Assembly: GCA_045837725.1 (NCBI GenBank)
Contig: JBEWZL010000202.1
Location: 310,001 to 374,000, forward strand
Length of the DNA stretch: 64,000 nucleotides
Source: Vermamoeba vermiformis
Taxonomy: Eukaryota; Tubulinea; Echinamoebida
Reading direction: 5' to 3'
Shown: positions 21,669-39,144 of the stretch, piece after piece
How the letters are laid out: each line of letters begins with the position of its first letter
Position numbering within the stretch: position 1 is the first letter of the stretch
The notes under the pieces: generated by a model
What the model saw: only the letters and a program-made list of their open reading frames with translations
The model's database searches: none
What the model was told of the DNA's origin: nothing
Translations under genes and position numbers: made by a program

Positions 21669-24303
21669 ATGGGAGATCGAAGTTCTCTTAATGAGAGTAT
21701 ACAATCCTTTAGTCTTAAAAAGCTCAAAAAAGCACAAACAAATGATCGCAGCGCCCCATTAGTTGCAAACAACACTAGAGACCGTAAGTAAATAATTTCA
21801 AACATAATACCATACATTGAAAAGACCGTTAATTAACTGAATGCCTTTTAATCATATCATATCATATTATTTGATATTTTAGCTATTTTTAATATTTGTA
21901 ATCATGACTTGGCGTTCGTATTTACGCAAATTTACGGGCGAAATCTGGTCACTTTAAACAATTAAATTAAAACGTGCTTTACTGCTTATGTCAATTAATT
22001 ATAGGCACCGTATGCAATTTATATGCAATTCTGCCAATCGGAAGCCATAGTCATGCGAATCTGCTTCTATTTTTATAGTTCCCGTTGAAAATTACATTTA
22101 ATTTACTTACATTTCATTCTTATCGGTACCAATTCGAATCATTAAATACTCAAGTATATTGGGCTTATAAAAGAATATTAATAGGCTCAAGCTCGGAACC
22201 GTCAGTGCAGATCCCATCTGGAAGACCAAAGCTTACCACACGTGTCTCGGGTCCAATATCACCCACAAACCGGGCCAATGCACCACAGACGGCACCTGCA
22301 AATGAAAAAGGTGTCCCTCAGATGGGGTTTAGATTACCTATGCAATTGCCGGATCGCTCAACCCTCCGTCATGTGGATGTGAGCCACAAAATCAAAACTG
22401 AAGAAAAATCACCTCCCTGGGTTCGGAATAACACGAATGCCGACGGAAATAAGCCCGAATTACACCCGCGCACCGCTTCGAACGAAACATTGCTCGTGCC
22501 AGCTGTCAAGTCGCTCCGAAACTTGCCCAAGACTCCGCCGCCCAGTCCTGTCAGTCGTCAAGTTTCTCCGCCGCCTCCACCGCCTCCGCCAGTCCGAGCA
22601 CGTGGTCACCAGGGCTCGGTGGTCAAAATTCCAGTCCCGCAGAATCCAAACGTAATGCTCGGAACACCAACATCACCACCAGTCATGGAAAGCACTGCCA
22701 CTGAGACTTATAACCCGCAATTGTCGCATCCCACCACCACCTGTCCCACGACGAATACCACAAGGCCAACCGAAGCCTGTCCACGTAATCGAGGCTCAAG
22801 CACCCTCCTCACCTGAAGTGTCACGTGCGTCGAAACACGCCAACGCGCCCGTGGACCATTCAAACGCGATTACTTCTCCGTCACCGACACAACAACCCGT
22901 CATTGTGCACCACGTGACTGTTCATTCGCCGCCCTTCTCTCACGATCCGATGATGCGACGATTGGGCTATGGACAAGAGAAACAAGAGGCACCGAAGACT
23001 GTTGCTGCACCCGGACCTGCGATAATGGAATTACCTCCAAACACTTCCCGCGTGTACCAAGTCAATTGGCGCGTGCAGCCTGATTACAACGCGAGTCAAG
23101 AACATCGGCAAGTGTCCCGTCCATTGCCTTTGCCGAGGAAAATGTCATTGGAAGATGTCAAAGTCAGTCAGCCGAGTGTGACATCACAGTCCGCTAGTGT
23201 TCGTGATCGTAGCGCTACTTTGCCGCGATTTCGAGCACCAATGAATACTCCGCAAACTATTCGTTAGTATATTCCAATACTATGCGAATTGTTAATTTTT
23301 TTCTGTGGTTAATTTCACAGAAGAAAATTATCCGTTGAGTTTTCGTTTAACTTCGATCTCCCATACTTTTGTTAATTTTCCTATATTTAACGGATGAAAT
23401 TGTACAATTTTATTTGTTTCTGATCGTACTCACGGTGTTATTTCATAGCCACTATAAATATACAGCCGAGCAATCCCATGTCAGATTACGAGAGTCGGTG
23501 GAATTTTCATCACGTGGAGGAGTTTCCCGCACCTCCAGCCTTCAGAGGCGTACAGAAAATTTATCCTAGTGGCAGTCAGGTCGGAAATTCATACCCAGCC
23601 CCGCCACTGCAACACGACGACACAGTAGCACGACACTCCACTTCACCCGTCGTACCCACAGTCACCAGCAATCCTACACTGCCCACAAGTCCTTCAACAG
23701 GTGGCCTTAAAAAGGCACCGCCTCCACGACCGCCTAAGGTACATACACTCGACAAAACAATTTTTGCAAAGAATACGACACGTGTCAAGTGTCATTTTTG
23801 ACGATCGAAAACTGACCTGTATTGTGTTATAGAAAGGAACGGGTAGCTTAACACTATCGCAAGTGCCGTCTAATGATGGCGCAGAACAGCCATTAGTCTC
23901 GCCTGTGTCACCTGGCGAGAGGAAGTCATTGCCAGCTGTGCCTGGAACTGAAAAGAAATTACCCCCGCCTTTACCAAAGAAACAACCCAATATGGTATTC
24001 CATCCTCCTAATAACCCGCCTCCTAACCCTGGCGGTCCTAAAAAGGTTCGTATAGCGATATTACATTTCCTTATTTAGTCAACTAACGTCCAGCTCTAGG
24101 TCGCGGTGCCAGTTACTGCGCCTCCGAAGAAGGTTGGAACAGCGCCAGTGCCGCCTAAGAAAATGGTGACTGGCTCACAGCCCCCGCCACCACCACCTCC
24201 TAAAAAGGGTAAGTCGTTGTGCTATTGCCGTATTAGGAAGTAACTAACTTTATGTTGATCAGCTGGTGCCCCTCCACCATTACCTCCTAAAAAAACTGTA
24301 TAA
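21669..24303 (+). CDS. WIP/verprolin-family actin regulator
   Basis: Exon 1 (21669-21783) encodes a WH2 actin-binding motif with the WIP-type ending LKKLKKAQTNDRSAPLV. A 401-nt intron leads to long proline-rich exons (SPPPPPPPPVRARG and similar). The C-terminal part carries the WASP-binding signature ESRWNFHHVEEFPAPPAF, equivalent to ESRFxFHxxxDLPPP of animal WIP, then KKAPPPRPPK, LPPPLPKKQP and a terminal LPPKKTV. WIP binds the WH1 domain of WASP, stabilises it, and binds actin at cortical sites. The reading frame shifts by one around 22720-22760, where no consensus intron is evident. Proline-rich coding continues in the new frame (IPPPPVPRRIPQGQPKP), so a base error or an unusual intron is likely rather than a stop. 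The remaining introns are short with good ends. Confidence 0.85.
23777..23786. promoter_or_regulatory. GACACGTGTC palindrome in a WIP intron
   Basis: This is the core of the recurrent intronic TGACACGTGTCA palindrome, followed 4 bp on by a further GTGTCA half-site. Confidence 0.4.
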
Positions 24304-24410
24304 TTAGCATTATAATAAACTTTCTCATATATAGCCACAGCGTTCTTGCCTAACATTTATTTACAATCAAAATTTTATGTACAAGGTGGATGTAGCAACA
24401 TCAGATCTCT

Positions 24411-25585
24411 TTACACGCTTAGTGTGTCCGAGTCGTGATCGTACAACAGGTTCTGTATAACCGCATCGATGTCGTTCATGACATACGATGTTATTTGCTC
24501 GTGGTACTTTCGTAGTAATCGCAAAGTATTCGCTACAAGTATAGCGCATCCGAGTTCAGTGATAAGGAAATACGCGACCCAACCTAGTGTAAACATTTGA
24601 AGATCTACTCCTTCGCCACTATATGCTATATTAAGGGCAGTCATGGCCATGGTATAGCCTTCGTGTAGCATGTACACAACAACAATGTAGATCAATGAAA
24701 GAGATATCTGTCAAAAGCGATCAAAATTAATCATGATACTCCGTATTAATAGATATAATTAATGGTACTTACGGGATTAGCAACAGGTATTGGTTGCCTT
24801 CCATAGCTCGTCAAATAGCAGATGCCAAGAATTGTGAACCAGATGCCATACACACCACGCACCACGGCTGCGGAAAAGTTAGTGATCGTTGTAGAAATAT
24901 TATAAATGTACAGTATTTACCTTGCACGACGTAATAAGGCAATGTCGCTTCGTGGATTACAGAGGCAACAGTAATACTAGCAGCAGCAATCAGAGCTGCG
25001 CTAGTGCCAATGGCAACAGTCACTATTTTCTTTGCCTTTTGAGTGTTTGCTTCAGGGTAGAAGTGGAGCCTAATGTAATAAAGTCGCGCGATTAGCAAAG
25101 TGAGATCTCGATCGCGGCTATTCAAAATCGACAGTACCAATAGAGCAGATAAGTGAGATATGAAGCGAAGAAGAAGTATTCGACCATGAGGTCGATAAAG
25201 AGGCTGAGCCAAAGCGCTTTGTGTTCCATGCGGATCGTCCACGCCGGAGGAATTAAAAAACTGACAGATCGAGCTGAATATAATTGTTAGTAGGCAATTA
25301 TAAGTATATAGAGGTGTTACTAAAATCTGATAATGCTTGTAGTGATTTTAAATCTTAATCTGTTTCGCAGGATTGACAGAAAAAAAACATAAAATTTGAA
25401 ATCTTACCTATAAGCCCTATACATAATAAAAATACACTAATGACCATAAATCGATCATTTTTAGATAATTTTTTGCTTTTTTTGCGCCATAGAATCGTGT
25501 AGTAAATCAAAAAGCCGAAGACAATCAAGTACAACGGTGTTAATAAATAACCAGGATAAACCAAATCGAAATTCGGAAATATCAT
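24411..25585 (-). CDS. Seven-TM membrane protein, TOM1/GPR137-like
   Basis: Five exons encode about seven hydrophobic helices: PGYLLTPLYLIVFGFLIYY, FMVISVFLLCIGLI, a segment with ARSVSFLIPPAW, LFIDLMVEYFFFASYL, VAIGTSAALIAAASITVA, GIWFTILGICYLTSYGR, then LGWVAYFLITELGCAILV. The third-helix ARSVSFLIPPAW and the following FIDL...FFFASYL...YW resemble the TOM1/THH1 (DUF1084) and GPR137 family of endolysosomal 7-TM proteins. The C-terminal tail (HEQITSYVMNDIDAV) is acidic. The start at 25583-25585 (MIFPNFDLVYPG) is within an exon that opens a few codons upstream, so an additional 5' exon cannot be excluded. Another 7-TM family is possible. Confidence 0.55.
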
Positions 25586-25789
25586 GTGTGGCGCTTGATA
25601 TTGTTCTCTAAAACATTAGTTGATCCGGTCGCGAAAGCATAACCGCTAAAAAGTACGAAAATTCACAATTTTAACCGCAAATAAAATTCATAAAGTGCAT
25701 TTGGTGACAATTACTTCAATAGAGTAAATTAATGCACGACAACAATGAGAAAATAAGATATTAAGCATTTCAAACGTATTTCAAACGAG

Positions 25790-28700
25790 ATGGAAGACTT
25801 CAGCGGATTGGATCGGGCTTATTTCGACCTTCTGCCCAACGAAATTATTGTAAATATATTCTCTTACATTATATTGGAAGATTTATGTGCCTTTTCAGCC
25901 ACGGAGAGGAGGCTAGCTAAGTTGGTAGCCGAATCCATGCAGAAATATTGGAACAATTTTATTACGCGACGATTCATGGGCACAGGTGTGTAATAACAAT
26001 TAATCAATGCATAACTATTGATTTTCGGTGCTAAATATTTAATTAATAATTCACAAATAGATTTTCAACAAATCATGCGGACAATCAATTCTGTTAGCAA
26101 GGTTAATACCAATTATAGTAAATTTGGGTACTTTATAGAAGAGATATTATCAAGTATGGATATTTCAGACCGTGGTAAGTCGGATCCACCGAGAATCATT
26201 TTTCGTATTGATTAATTTTCTTTTCTATTGAAGAAACAGCTCTGAGCAAAGTAACCGAATCAAAATTATGGAGAAATATAGAGATTGAGAGTATCGATGG
26301 CGAAGTTCTAAACAACAGAAACGGATCTGCATTGAAAGTAACAATTGGGCGAGATCTACTGGTCAACCGATTCCTTCTCAGTTGGATATTCAATAATATG
26401 GATACCAATAACATAAAAAAACTAAGCATACGATGGGAACATCTTACAGACAACGAGCTTGAATTTGTAAGTCAAACATCGGATCTGAGGCCTCAAACCA
26501 ATCCACCAAACCCAGAATTCTTAACAATAATACATACATATATATATATAGCATATTAAATCAATATAATAATAATATTTCCGTTGAGCATACAGAGTTC
26601 TTACGAACTTTTTTATTACCAGATCTTGGAACGCTGTACTCATCTGGAAGAGCTCAACATCTCCGAATCAAGCAAATTAGCTGCTTTCGTAACTGATAAA
26701 GGTGCGTGCTTACAGTTCAATCAGCGGCAAAGTAAAACTAATGTCCTGCTTAATCTAGTTATTCCGGTCTTGACAGCAAATTGTCAACAGCTCAAGAGTC
26801 TTGGAGCATTTTTTCCTATTACTGATGTCGGAATAGGTACCTTATAATGCACAATACAAAACGGATTACTAATTTGTCCGCAACAGATCTGTTGACCCGC
26901 GAGCTGACTGGTTTAGTGCAGTTGAAATTCAAAGCCTCGAAGAAAATTACCGACAGATCTTTGGCCAGTATTACAGCTAGGCAAGTACTATATTAGGGTA
27001 TACTATTAATGACTTGTAATAATATACAACGTAGATGCAAATCGTTAAAGTCATTCGAGTTCACTGGTGAATCTGAGACGATTACCTCGCAAGCATTTCA
27101 AAATCTTATTCAAGGCTTGCCTTCTTTAGAAAACTTAAAATTAGGATCGATATCGAATATCAAAAGCGAAGGTAATAGCTTGCCGTACTATCTTTTCGAC
27201 CAATCGCAATGGACTAACTTTCAGTCTTAGTGTTTTCACTTATAGCTCAATATTGCACGGGATTTCAATCATTTTCATTACTAAGCTACGAGAAGAGTGG
27301 AAAGAATAAGACATATCAAGATGATTTCTTGAAGAGACTGCAGAATATGAGGCTAAAGGTAAGTGTCTCGAGTGATATTTTTTCGATTGCAAAAACTGAC
27401 CCTACGATCTCCAATAGCGCCTATTTATACAAAGTGTTCGTTTATTGCGCGACGATCAAGCTTTTTCACCGGCATTTTGTGCACCGCTAGGTACGTTGCA
27501 GATCCAACTAGTACTTAGACTCAAGTATTAATTGGTAATAATAGAGGAGCTTAGGCTAATGAACCACGATTCTCGATGTCAAATAGTGATATCACAGCTA
27601 TTTACTATTGTCAAGAACGCACCAAACTTGACAAAGATCTACGTGTCCGAACTGACGCAGGACAACGAAGAAAAGTTTTGGGAGCCAGATCAACGAACTA
27701 TAGTTAAATTATTTGGTTTGTTAGGCCATACTCATTTAAGCAAGCTACATGAGCTCAACTTGCACTTTGGATCAACTCCGGAGTACCTCGGTAAACCATC
27801 TACTTTGCATTTCCTTTTATGGCAATTTAGCACAAGGAACTAACGGCCATTCTAACGAAGGTGTCGTGCTCAACTCGACAAGCATTACTACACTCAAGCT
27901 ATCGTCATCAAGCTTTACTATTGGCCATATACCCGCGCCAAAGTTCGACATCCACATTAACTGTCCGAACTTGACGGACTGCTCACTGTTATTGCAATGT
28001 ACTGAGCACGCATTTGCATCATTGAACGAGAACTCTAGGTAACATTGTTGAGAGAATCTTATTATTGAAGACCTCTGTAAGTTATCATTATGTGTTTAGG
28101 TCCCTGGAGAGTTTGAGCATGTCCTCGCATCAGCTGCTAAGTGACCGTATCAAACACTTGTTAAGCACGGGATTTAAGAACCTGAAGATATTTTCAGGTG
28201 ATATCGCTACACCAATAGGTAATATCGCTAATTTTCGGGTGGTGCCGTATCTGACATTCATTTCAGTCACTGAGAGTCATCCGGATGTGTTGATTCGACC
28301 ATTCAATCCTAGCTTTGAAGCGTCTTCATGGCAAGGCAATGCACTGAAAAATTATCAGCCAATCACTGGCATCAATATTTTCGTCACACCTAGTCGAGGC
28401 AAGTTCATTTTCATAGAGTTTGTCGGGACTAATATGTTCCTTGACAGATCCGTTACAAAACTATTTGTCCGTGCTGAACTTTGGTTCAATTGTTACATTG
28501 GGCTTGATGGGCGATGTGTCTAACGTGTTAACGATAACGACGCAAGATCTATATGAGCTCTCTAAGAGCATGAAGTACTTGCGCAAACTTCGGTTACGCT
28601 ACATTGACTTGCTCGAATTGAAGTTACACAGTGCGACCTTAGAGTTTTTGCGATTAGAGTACACGAGCTCGTTACAAACAATCGACTTGGATTGTCCCAA

Positions 28701-29620
28701 ATTGATCGAGTTTGTGACTGACAGAACAGGTGACGCATCATTGCCACTCCGCCTAATCAATCAACTGAAGACGAGTTCGTGCCCTCAACTCAACACGTTG
28801 CGTATTGTCGGCAAGATCAAGGAGTCAGATACGCAAGAAATTTCAAGCAAAGAGCCCAGAGGGTTCATTTGCGAGTCAGATTCAATTCACACATTAGGCA
28901 AGTTTTCTTTCATTTTGAACCGGTCTTTTTGCCACTTTTTCTGAGGCCATATTTGACATATACAGATGATATTAATATGATTTATAGGGCTCGTCAGTGA
29001 CACTAGAATCCAATCGTGTCACGTTCGAATGTCAAATCTAGTCACGCTTAACCTCCACAACATTCGGCACCTGCGCCAGATCTCAATTAACGCATGTCAT
29101 TCGCTGACTTATTTGACGATTTCTTTCTGCAAGAATTTAGAGACCTTCTCATGCGATGCACATAATCTTCGCTCCATGGGCTTTGGATTCAATGGATTTC
29201 TCTCCAGCGTCAAGATCAAGGCACCGAAATTGCAAAAGTTAAGTTTGGAGTACTGCGGTGATTATCTACTGCAATTATTACTGTCTATATTGCATAGTTG
29301 CGGTAATGTCTCCAAGCTTACTATCAAAAAAGAGTCGTTCTCGCCATTCATTAGTCCGAATGATGAGAACCCGATCTTCGAGACTTTAGGATTTATGGCA
29401 CCAAAGCTCGAAACGATTACTATATTTGGACAATGGTTTACCCCGAGGTCATTTAATAACTTGATCGAGCGCCTTGGCTTAATTCAGCTCGTTAAGGTAA
29501 ACTAAATTTCCATTGATGCAGGATCTGATCTGGTTTCTATTTCAGTCGAAGCCGAAATTGCCAGGAGAAGCATTGAGCTACTTAAGATCGCGAAATATAA
29601 CCTATTTCGAGAAGTTGTAG
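25790..29620 (+). CDS. F-box / leucine-rich repeat protein
   Basis: The N-terminus holds an F-box (DLLPNEIIVNIFSYIILEDL, then ATERRLAKLV). A long series of short exons follows, carrying irregular AMN1/FBXL-type leucine-rich repeats: NIKKLSIRWEHLTDNEL, CTHLEELNISESSKL, CQQLKSLGAFFPITDVG, LVQLKFKASKKITDRSLA, CKSLKSFEF, LPSLENLKL and, near the end, LVTLNLHNIRHLRQISI and CHSLTYLTISFCKNLETF. The model ends SRNITYFEKL at 29618-29620 after a final intron (29504-29550 region). I estimate 950-1000 aa; not every internal join was checked base by base. As an SCF receptor it would present substrates to an E2. It is the largest of the F-box proteins in the window. Confidence 0.75.
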
Positions 29621-29730
29621 GACCATAAAATGTCTTCAAATGCGAGATTTCCTTGTGGAGGAGTACCACAAGTTTTGTAGGGTTGATCTTGGTCAGAAAC
29701 ATTACTCCGAAATTAACTAATCATTTATTG

Positions 29731-29843
29731 ACCGTGGTAGCTCAATAATAGAGCACTCGTCTGACCCTTCGGGGTCATCCTCCTTGCAAAATTTGTCCGG
29801 TTGGTAACGCGAGTGGATGCGGGTGTAATTCCCGCCTGCGGTC
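29731..29843 (+). tRNA. tRNA-like gene with a ~42-nt intron, best read as tRNA-Val(GAC)
   Basis: The acceptor stem ACCGTGG pairs with CTGCGGT (two G-T pairs), flanked by an extra G and C that also pair. The D stem is GCTC/GAGC. The anticodon stem CTCGT/GCGAG encloses a loop CTGAC plus two bases once an intron of about 42 nt is removed, giving U33 and anticodon GAC. The T stem is GCGGG/CCCGC. The intron contains GGGGTCA, complementary to TGACCC, forming the usual anticodon-intron helix with a TTCG loop. Pol III T-runs follow at 29849-29853 and 29855-29860. Oddities: the D loop AATAATA lacks the GG pair and the T loop TGTAATT lacks TTC, so both internal promoter boxes are poor. It may be a pseudogene or an unusual tRNA. 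Confidence 0.45.
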
Positions 29844-29860
29844 GTTTCTTTTTGTTTTTT

Positions 29861-30374
29861 CGGACGTCAATTAATGAAACAGATTAATCTTTGTCTGCTT
29901 CGTTGATCTGAGGGCGGATTTGCAGAGCCCAACCGAGAAAAAGTAAATTTGAAGGTTTAGTTTCTCATATTATTGTCACTCATTGTAGCGCACAGACAAC
30001 ATTATGTCACTGACCTGAACCTCGATCTGTTGTTCTTTTGAAATTTTTTTTTCGCGTCAAATTTGACGACGTGTTTGTTGCTAGCGATCCAAGGACCGGT
30101 ACGCGATTGAAAATTACGAAAACGGAAATGTACGCAGTTGAACACGCAATGTTGAAGAACACAAACCTACTGGACTGGAAGGAAGAAAACTTCGAAAATA
30201 CGTAACGTTCATTTAAATGAGCAATTTCCAAATAAAAATAGATATTTTCTGTGCGAAAACGTGTCAACAACACTTCAAAACAAAAAAAGCAGCCGATTTT
30301 TCCATTGTTTTATTCGTGATTTCTATCAGCGTCATATAACCACAACACTCTATAGTCAAGTAGTGCAGTCAAAC
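29861..30374. other. Intergenic region, no feature seen
   Basis: About 510 bp between the tRNA-like gene and the small secreted-protein gene. Minus-strand open frames here show no protein-like composition. A CAGATTAATCTTTGTCTG imperfect hairpin lies near 29880-29898. Confidence 0.35.
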
Positions 30375-30766
30375 ATGCGCTCTATCGTCTCTTTCCTCTC
30401 TGTCGTCCTTATCTTCTCCGTCATTGCGGTATGCTTATAGATCTGACCCAATTCGCTTTTATCGGATGTCAAACTAATAGTTATAATGCTATTATATAGG
30501 TAGTCGTAGCTGACAATGCATCGTGCACGTGCTACTGCCAAGTTGGCGCTGGTGGCAACAACGGAACGACATCCCAAGTCATTGAGCTTGGCGATTCAGA
30601 CACGACTAGCTGCTCTACTTGCACTAGCGATGTCTGCTCGCAGAATTATGCATCGCAATGCCAGGGCTCCATCTATGCTCAATGCGACCACACTGGATCT
30701 CCTGCCTCATCCCTCGCCGTTTCGGCTGCAGTCATGGCTTTCGTTGGCTTGCTTTATATTATGTAG
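30375..30766 (+). CDS. Small cysteine-rich secreted protein, probably GPI-anchored
   Basis: Two exons (30375-30428 and 30500-30766) give 106 aa. It begins with a signal peptide (MRSIVSFLSVVLIFSVIA, cleavage likely after VVVA), followed by a Cys-rich region of about 60 residues with eight cysteines in pairs (CTCYC, CSTC, VCSQN, CQG, AQCDH). It ends in a Ser/Ala segment and a hydrophobic C-terminus (VMAFVGLLYIM) with no basic tail, as in GPI-anchor signals. Only one NxT glycosylation site is clear (NNGT). No family is recognised; a surface coat or adhesion role is a guess. The gene ends 107 bp from the convergent PEX6 stop. Confidence 0.75.
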
Positions 30767-30873
30767 GTCTTACATACCGCGGTCTATTCTAAATAAAAAA
30801 ACAAGATTTTTCTTGTGAACTACGGGCGGATCATGTCCGCGTACCAATTCTTTTTTTCTGATTTTATTTGATT

Positions 30874-36187
<5,314 letters not shown>

Positions 36188-36391
36188 TTTAAATTAACAT
36201 TATCGAGAGCATATATTACGTATGTGGCTATTGTTCGATGCTACTGGGCGGAAGGAAAACTGAACTTTCCGCGGGATCCGTTCGTGCTCCGGTTTTTGGT
36301 CCGAATAAAAAAAAAACAGGCTGAACAATTTTTCTTTCGTTCCCTTTCGTTACACTACAAGCCCACAAATTCATATTTGTAGATATTATAA
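36188..36391. promoter_or_regulatory. Bidirectional promoter interval, PEX6 / membrane protein
   Basis: 204 bp between two divergent start codons. No recognised core element. Confidence 0.35.
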
Positions 36392-37768
36392 ATGGTCTCT
36401 CGTTCACTTTTCTTCGTTTTGGCGGAGATCGCCTTAGGTATTTGGGGCATCTATTCATTTATCTCCGTCGTCAACGGCAATCAAAAAGGTATGTGATAAT
36501 CAGTTATAATGCGCCGTAAACGGAATTAAATTTATACGGGGTTAGAACATCCAAAGCCTGATGATTAAAAACTTTCTTCCTGTGCGCAAAAACTGGAGAC
36601 TGAACGCGAAAAAATACTAATATTATTTGCAGCTTTTGGAGAGATGGTTAAAGAAGCTTCAAGCCCTGAATACAAAACAAAAGAATCTTTGGATCTTCCT
36701 TATTTTGACAGCAACGTTTTGATGCTCATTCGCTTTTTCGATCTCGGTGGCAATAGTACTGCAGATGGGTCATGAACAATTTTATGTCCACTGCTTGGGC
36801 TCTCGCACTGGTGAGTTCCACATTTGTCAATCAGATTCTCTGAAACTATTCTCTGAAACTAACGCTCAATCAGCCTTTGTTCTATGTAGATGTCTCCCGT
36901 CTGGCTCGTCCTAACAAGTGGTATTTCCACGCATTTCTTTTGCCGATGATTGGCCAGTTCTACGGCATCAGCATTTCTCATCCCTTTTCGTTGGCTTACT
37001 TGATTTGGATCGCAAACAGAAAAGGTACCAATTCGCACCTAAACAGCGTATAGATAACGCTTAATACTATGAAAATCACGTACTAACACTTTTTCGTAGC
37101 GAATGAGTCCCACAAAAATTTCAAAGGCACTAAGCCCAGCTTGATTGCAGCGTTGTTCATGACGACTCTCGTTTACTTTTTGATTCAAACTGCACTTATC
37201 AACACTAGCAAGGGACCTGCTTGGAGAGACATCACATACTATTTCTTGTGGTGGCCAATGGTCGCGCCTTTGTTGATCGTTGGTCTTCCTTTAATCTTAG
37301 GACTCTTTGGTAAGTCTTATATAATACTAGTACTATGTGTATGTATATATACGAGTTATTAATAGTAATCTAGGTGAGCGATTTAGAACTGGAGACTTCT
37401 CGAAGATCACTTTGTCAATCTTTTATGGCGTTGTTGCTGGCGTCTGCTTGGCAACATTCTTACAAAGCTCAGTAGCTGTATATAGCACATATAAGGGTCT
37501 CGGTTTAGGAGCAGGGCTCGCCAAGATCGGATCGGATTTCGTTGGCAACTTCGCAGAGCGATTTTTGTTCTTTGACTACATAATCTTTACTCTATCATTG
37601 TTGTTCTACGTATGGGAAAGATCTGGTCTGTATGTTGTGCTCTCTGTCACACTCTTTTCGCTGCTTCTTAGTCCTGGATTTGCCATCGCTATTTACGCCT
37701 TGGTTCGAGAGTTCGGAAGCAACGAAGAGCAACCCAAACCCAAGTACACTGAACTGAAGCAAAACTGA
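36392..37768 (+). CDS. Multi-pass membrane protein of unknown function
   Basis: Exons starting at 36392, 36633, 36868-ish, 37100 and 37374 encode about eight hydrophobic segments: FFVLAEIALGIWGIYSFISV near the N-terminus, then FAFSISVAIVLQ, FLLPMIGQFYGIS, LFMTTLVYFLIQTAL, VAPLLIVGLPLILGLFG, IFYGVVAGVCLATFL, DYIIFTLSLLFYV and VTLFSLLLSPGFAIAIYAL. The tail is short and hydrophilic. Exon 2 needs a one-base shift at the T5 run 36733-36737 to join the downstream frame (LIRFSISVAIVLQMGHEQFY). This looks like a base-call or assembly indel, as coding character continues on both sides. No family is recognised. Confidence 0.6.
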
Positions 37769-37992
37769 CCTGTAGAATCGTAATAATAAATGAGATTTCG
37801 GCTCGAGAATCCTAAAATAGTTATCGGGTTTTTCAAGCTTGTAACTACATGGCTTGGCAACCTAGTAGGTAGATAACTCCGAGATTGTCATAGTTACTTT
37901 AAAAACCGAGGTTCCGGGTCTTCAATTTGGACGCTCACAATATTTTATTTTTTTGCCATCATTATTATTTTTAAACTTGCCATCTGTTCAAC

Positions 37993-39071
37993 ATGCGAGG
38001 TCGGTCGCCAATATCAACCCGCCTTGTTGGTGGTGTTATTGTTGGAGTGGTTCTGTTGTTTATTTATTCGCAGATGCTGTCTGATCAGTTGCCTCCAACG
38101 GCAAACTCACCTACTAATAATTTCGTTGGTAATAATAGTAGAATAGTAGTCTCCAAGGGAACATGACTAATAATCTTCTCGTACTTTAGATAAACCCATG
38201 CCGGAGTCAGAAACTAAATCTGAAGATTGCGAAGGACGACGTACCCAATTACCAATGGCTATTCAAATTAAAAATTTTTGGGGCAATAACAACGTGAATA
38301 AGCCAAAGCCAAGCTCACCAACCAGAGAGATTCTCATCAAAAAGCTCCATCACGGCGTTGATCCGTTTACAAACTTTCCGGTCGAGGATAACCCATTTAA
38401 AACACCTACTATGCCTACACATTTCTCAACCGAGGAGGTCAAGCGGATTTTAAATCTTTACAATCTTACCCCAAAATTTATTGTTGAAGTCGGCAGTTAT
38501 GTGGGCGGATCTGCTATTAGAATCGTGAAGGCTTTGAAAGATCTATCATTAAACGACGTGCCTGTTTTATGCGTTGGTAAGTAAATCATGAATCGTGTAA
38601 TTTTTAAATTTAATGTTTTTTTGGATGTGATCAGATACTTGGCTCGGAACTGCTACTCAATGGCTATGGAAAGATCCCAATTTCGATTTAGAATATGGCC
38701 GCCCAAGTCTTTATAACCAATTTATGGTCAACGTTATCAATAACAAAGCCCATAGTCACATTTTGCCGTTGGTTGCTACCGGCGCTACTGGAGCACATCT
38801 GCTCAAAGCGCAACAATGGCAAGTCGATTTCCTCTACCTAGATGCCGCTCATGAAGCTATCGAAACATTCCGAGAGGTGTGCCTGTATTTTGAAGTATTG
38901 GCCGTGAACGGAGTTATGGCTGGAGACGATTACAATTCATTCCCTGCAGTGAAGCACGACGTGGATCTGTTTGTGCGACTATCTGGTGCTGAGCTCCAAG
39001 TTAATGGCGCGACGTGGCACATCGTCAAAACACCCGCGATTAAGGACTTTACTTGTTGGGACTGGATTTAG
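37993..39071 (+). CDS. Type II membrane-anchored class I SAM-dependent methyltransferase
   Basis: Exons 37993-38128, 38190-38576 and 38635-39071 join in phase to 319 aa. A basic N-terminus (MRGRSPISTR) precedes one membrane anchor (LVGGVIVGVVLLFIY), then a linker and a Rossmann methyltransferase domain of the Methyltransf_24 / cephalosporin-hydroxylase-like type. The SAM loop is FIVEVGSYVGGSAIRIVKAL, followed by VLCVDTWLGT, then VDFLYLDAAHEAIETFREV and GVMAGDDYNSFPAVK. The topology puts the enzyme in the Golgi/ER lumen or outside the cell. The substrate is unknown; related enzymes act on sugars or small molecules. Confidence 0.8.
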
Positions 39072-39144
39072 ATCCACTGAAAGTTCCTTACCCAACCTGT
39101 AAATAACAATAACTAATAAGCTACTGTAGAGTATGTAAACAATA

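Noticed and set aside
29502-30273. Minus-strand frames of 60-90 codons around the tRNA-like gene
   Set aside because: They overlap the F-box/LRR 3' end and the spacer and show no protein-like pattern.
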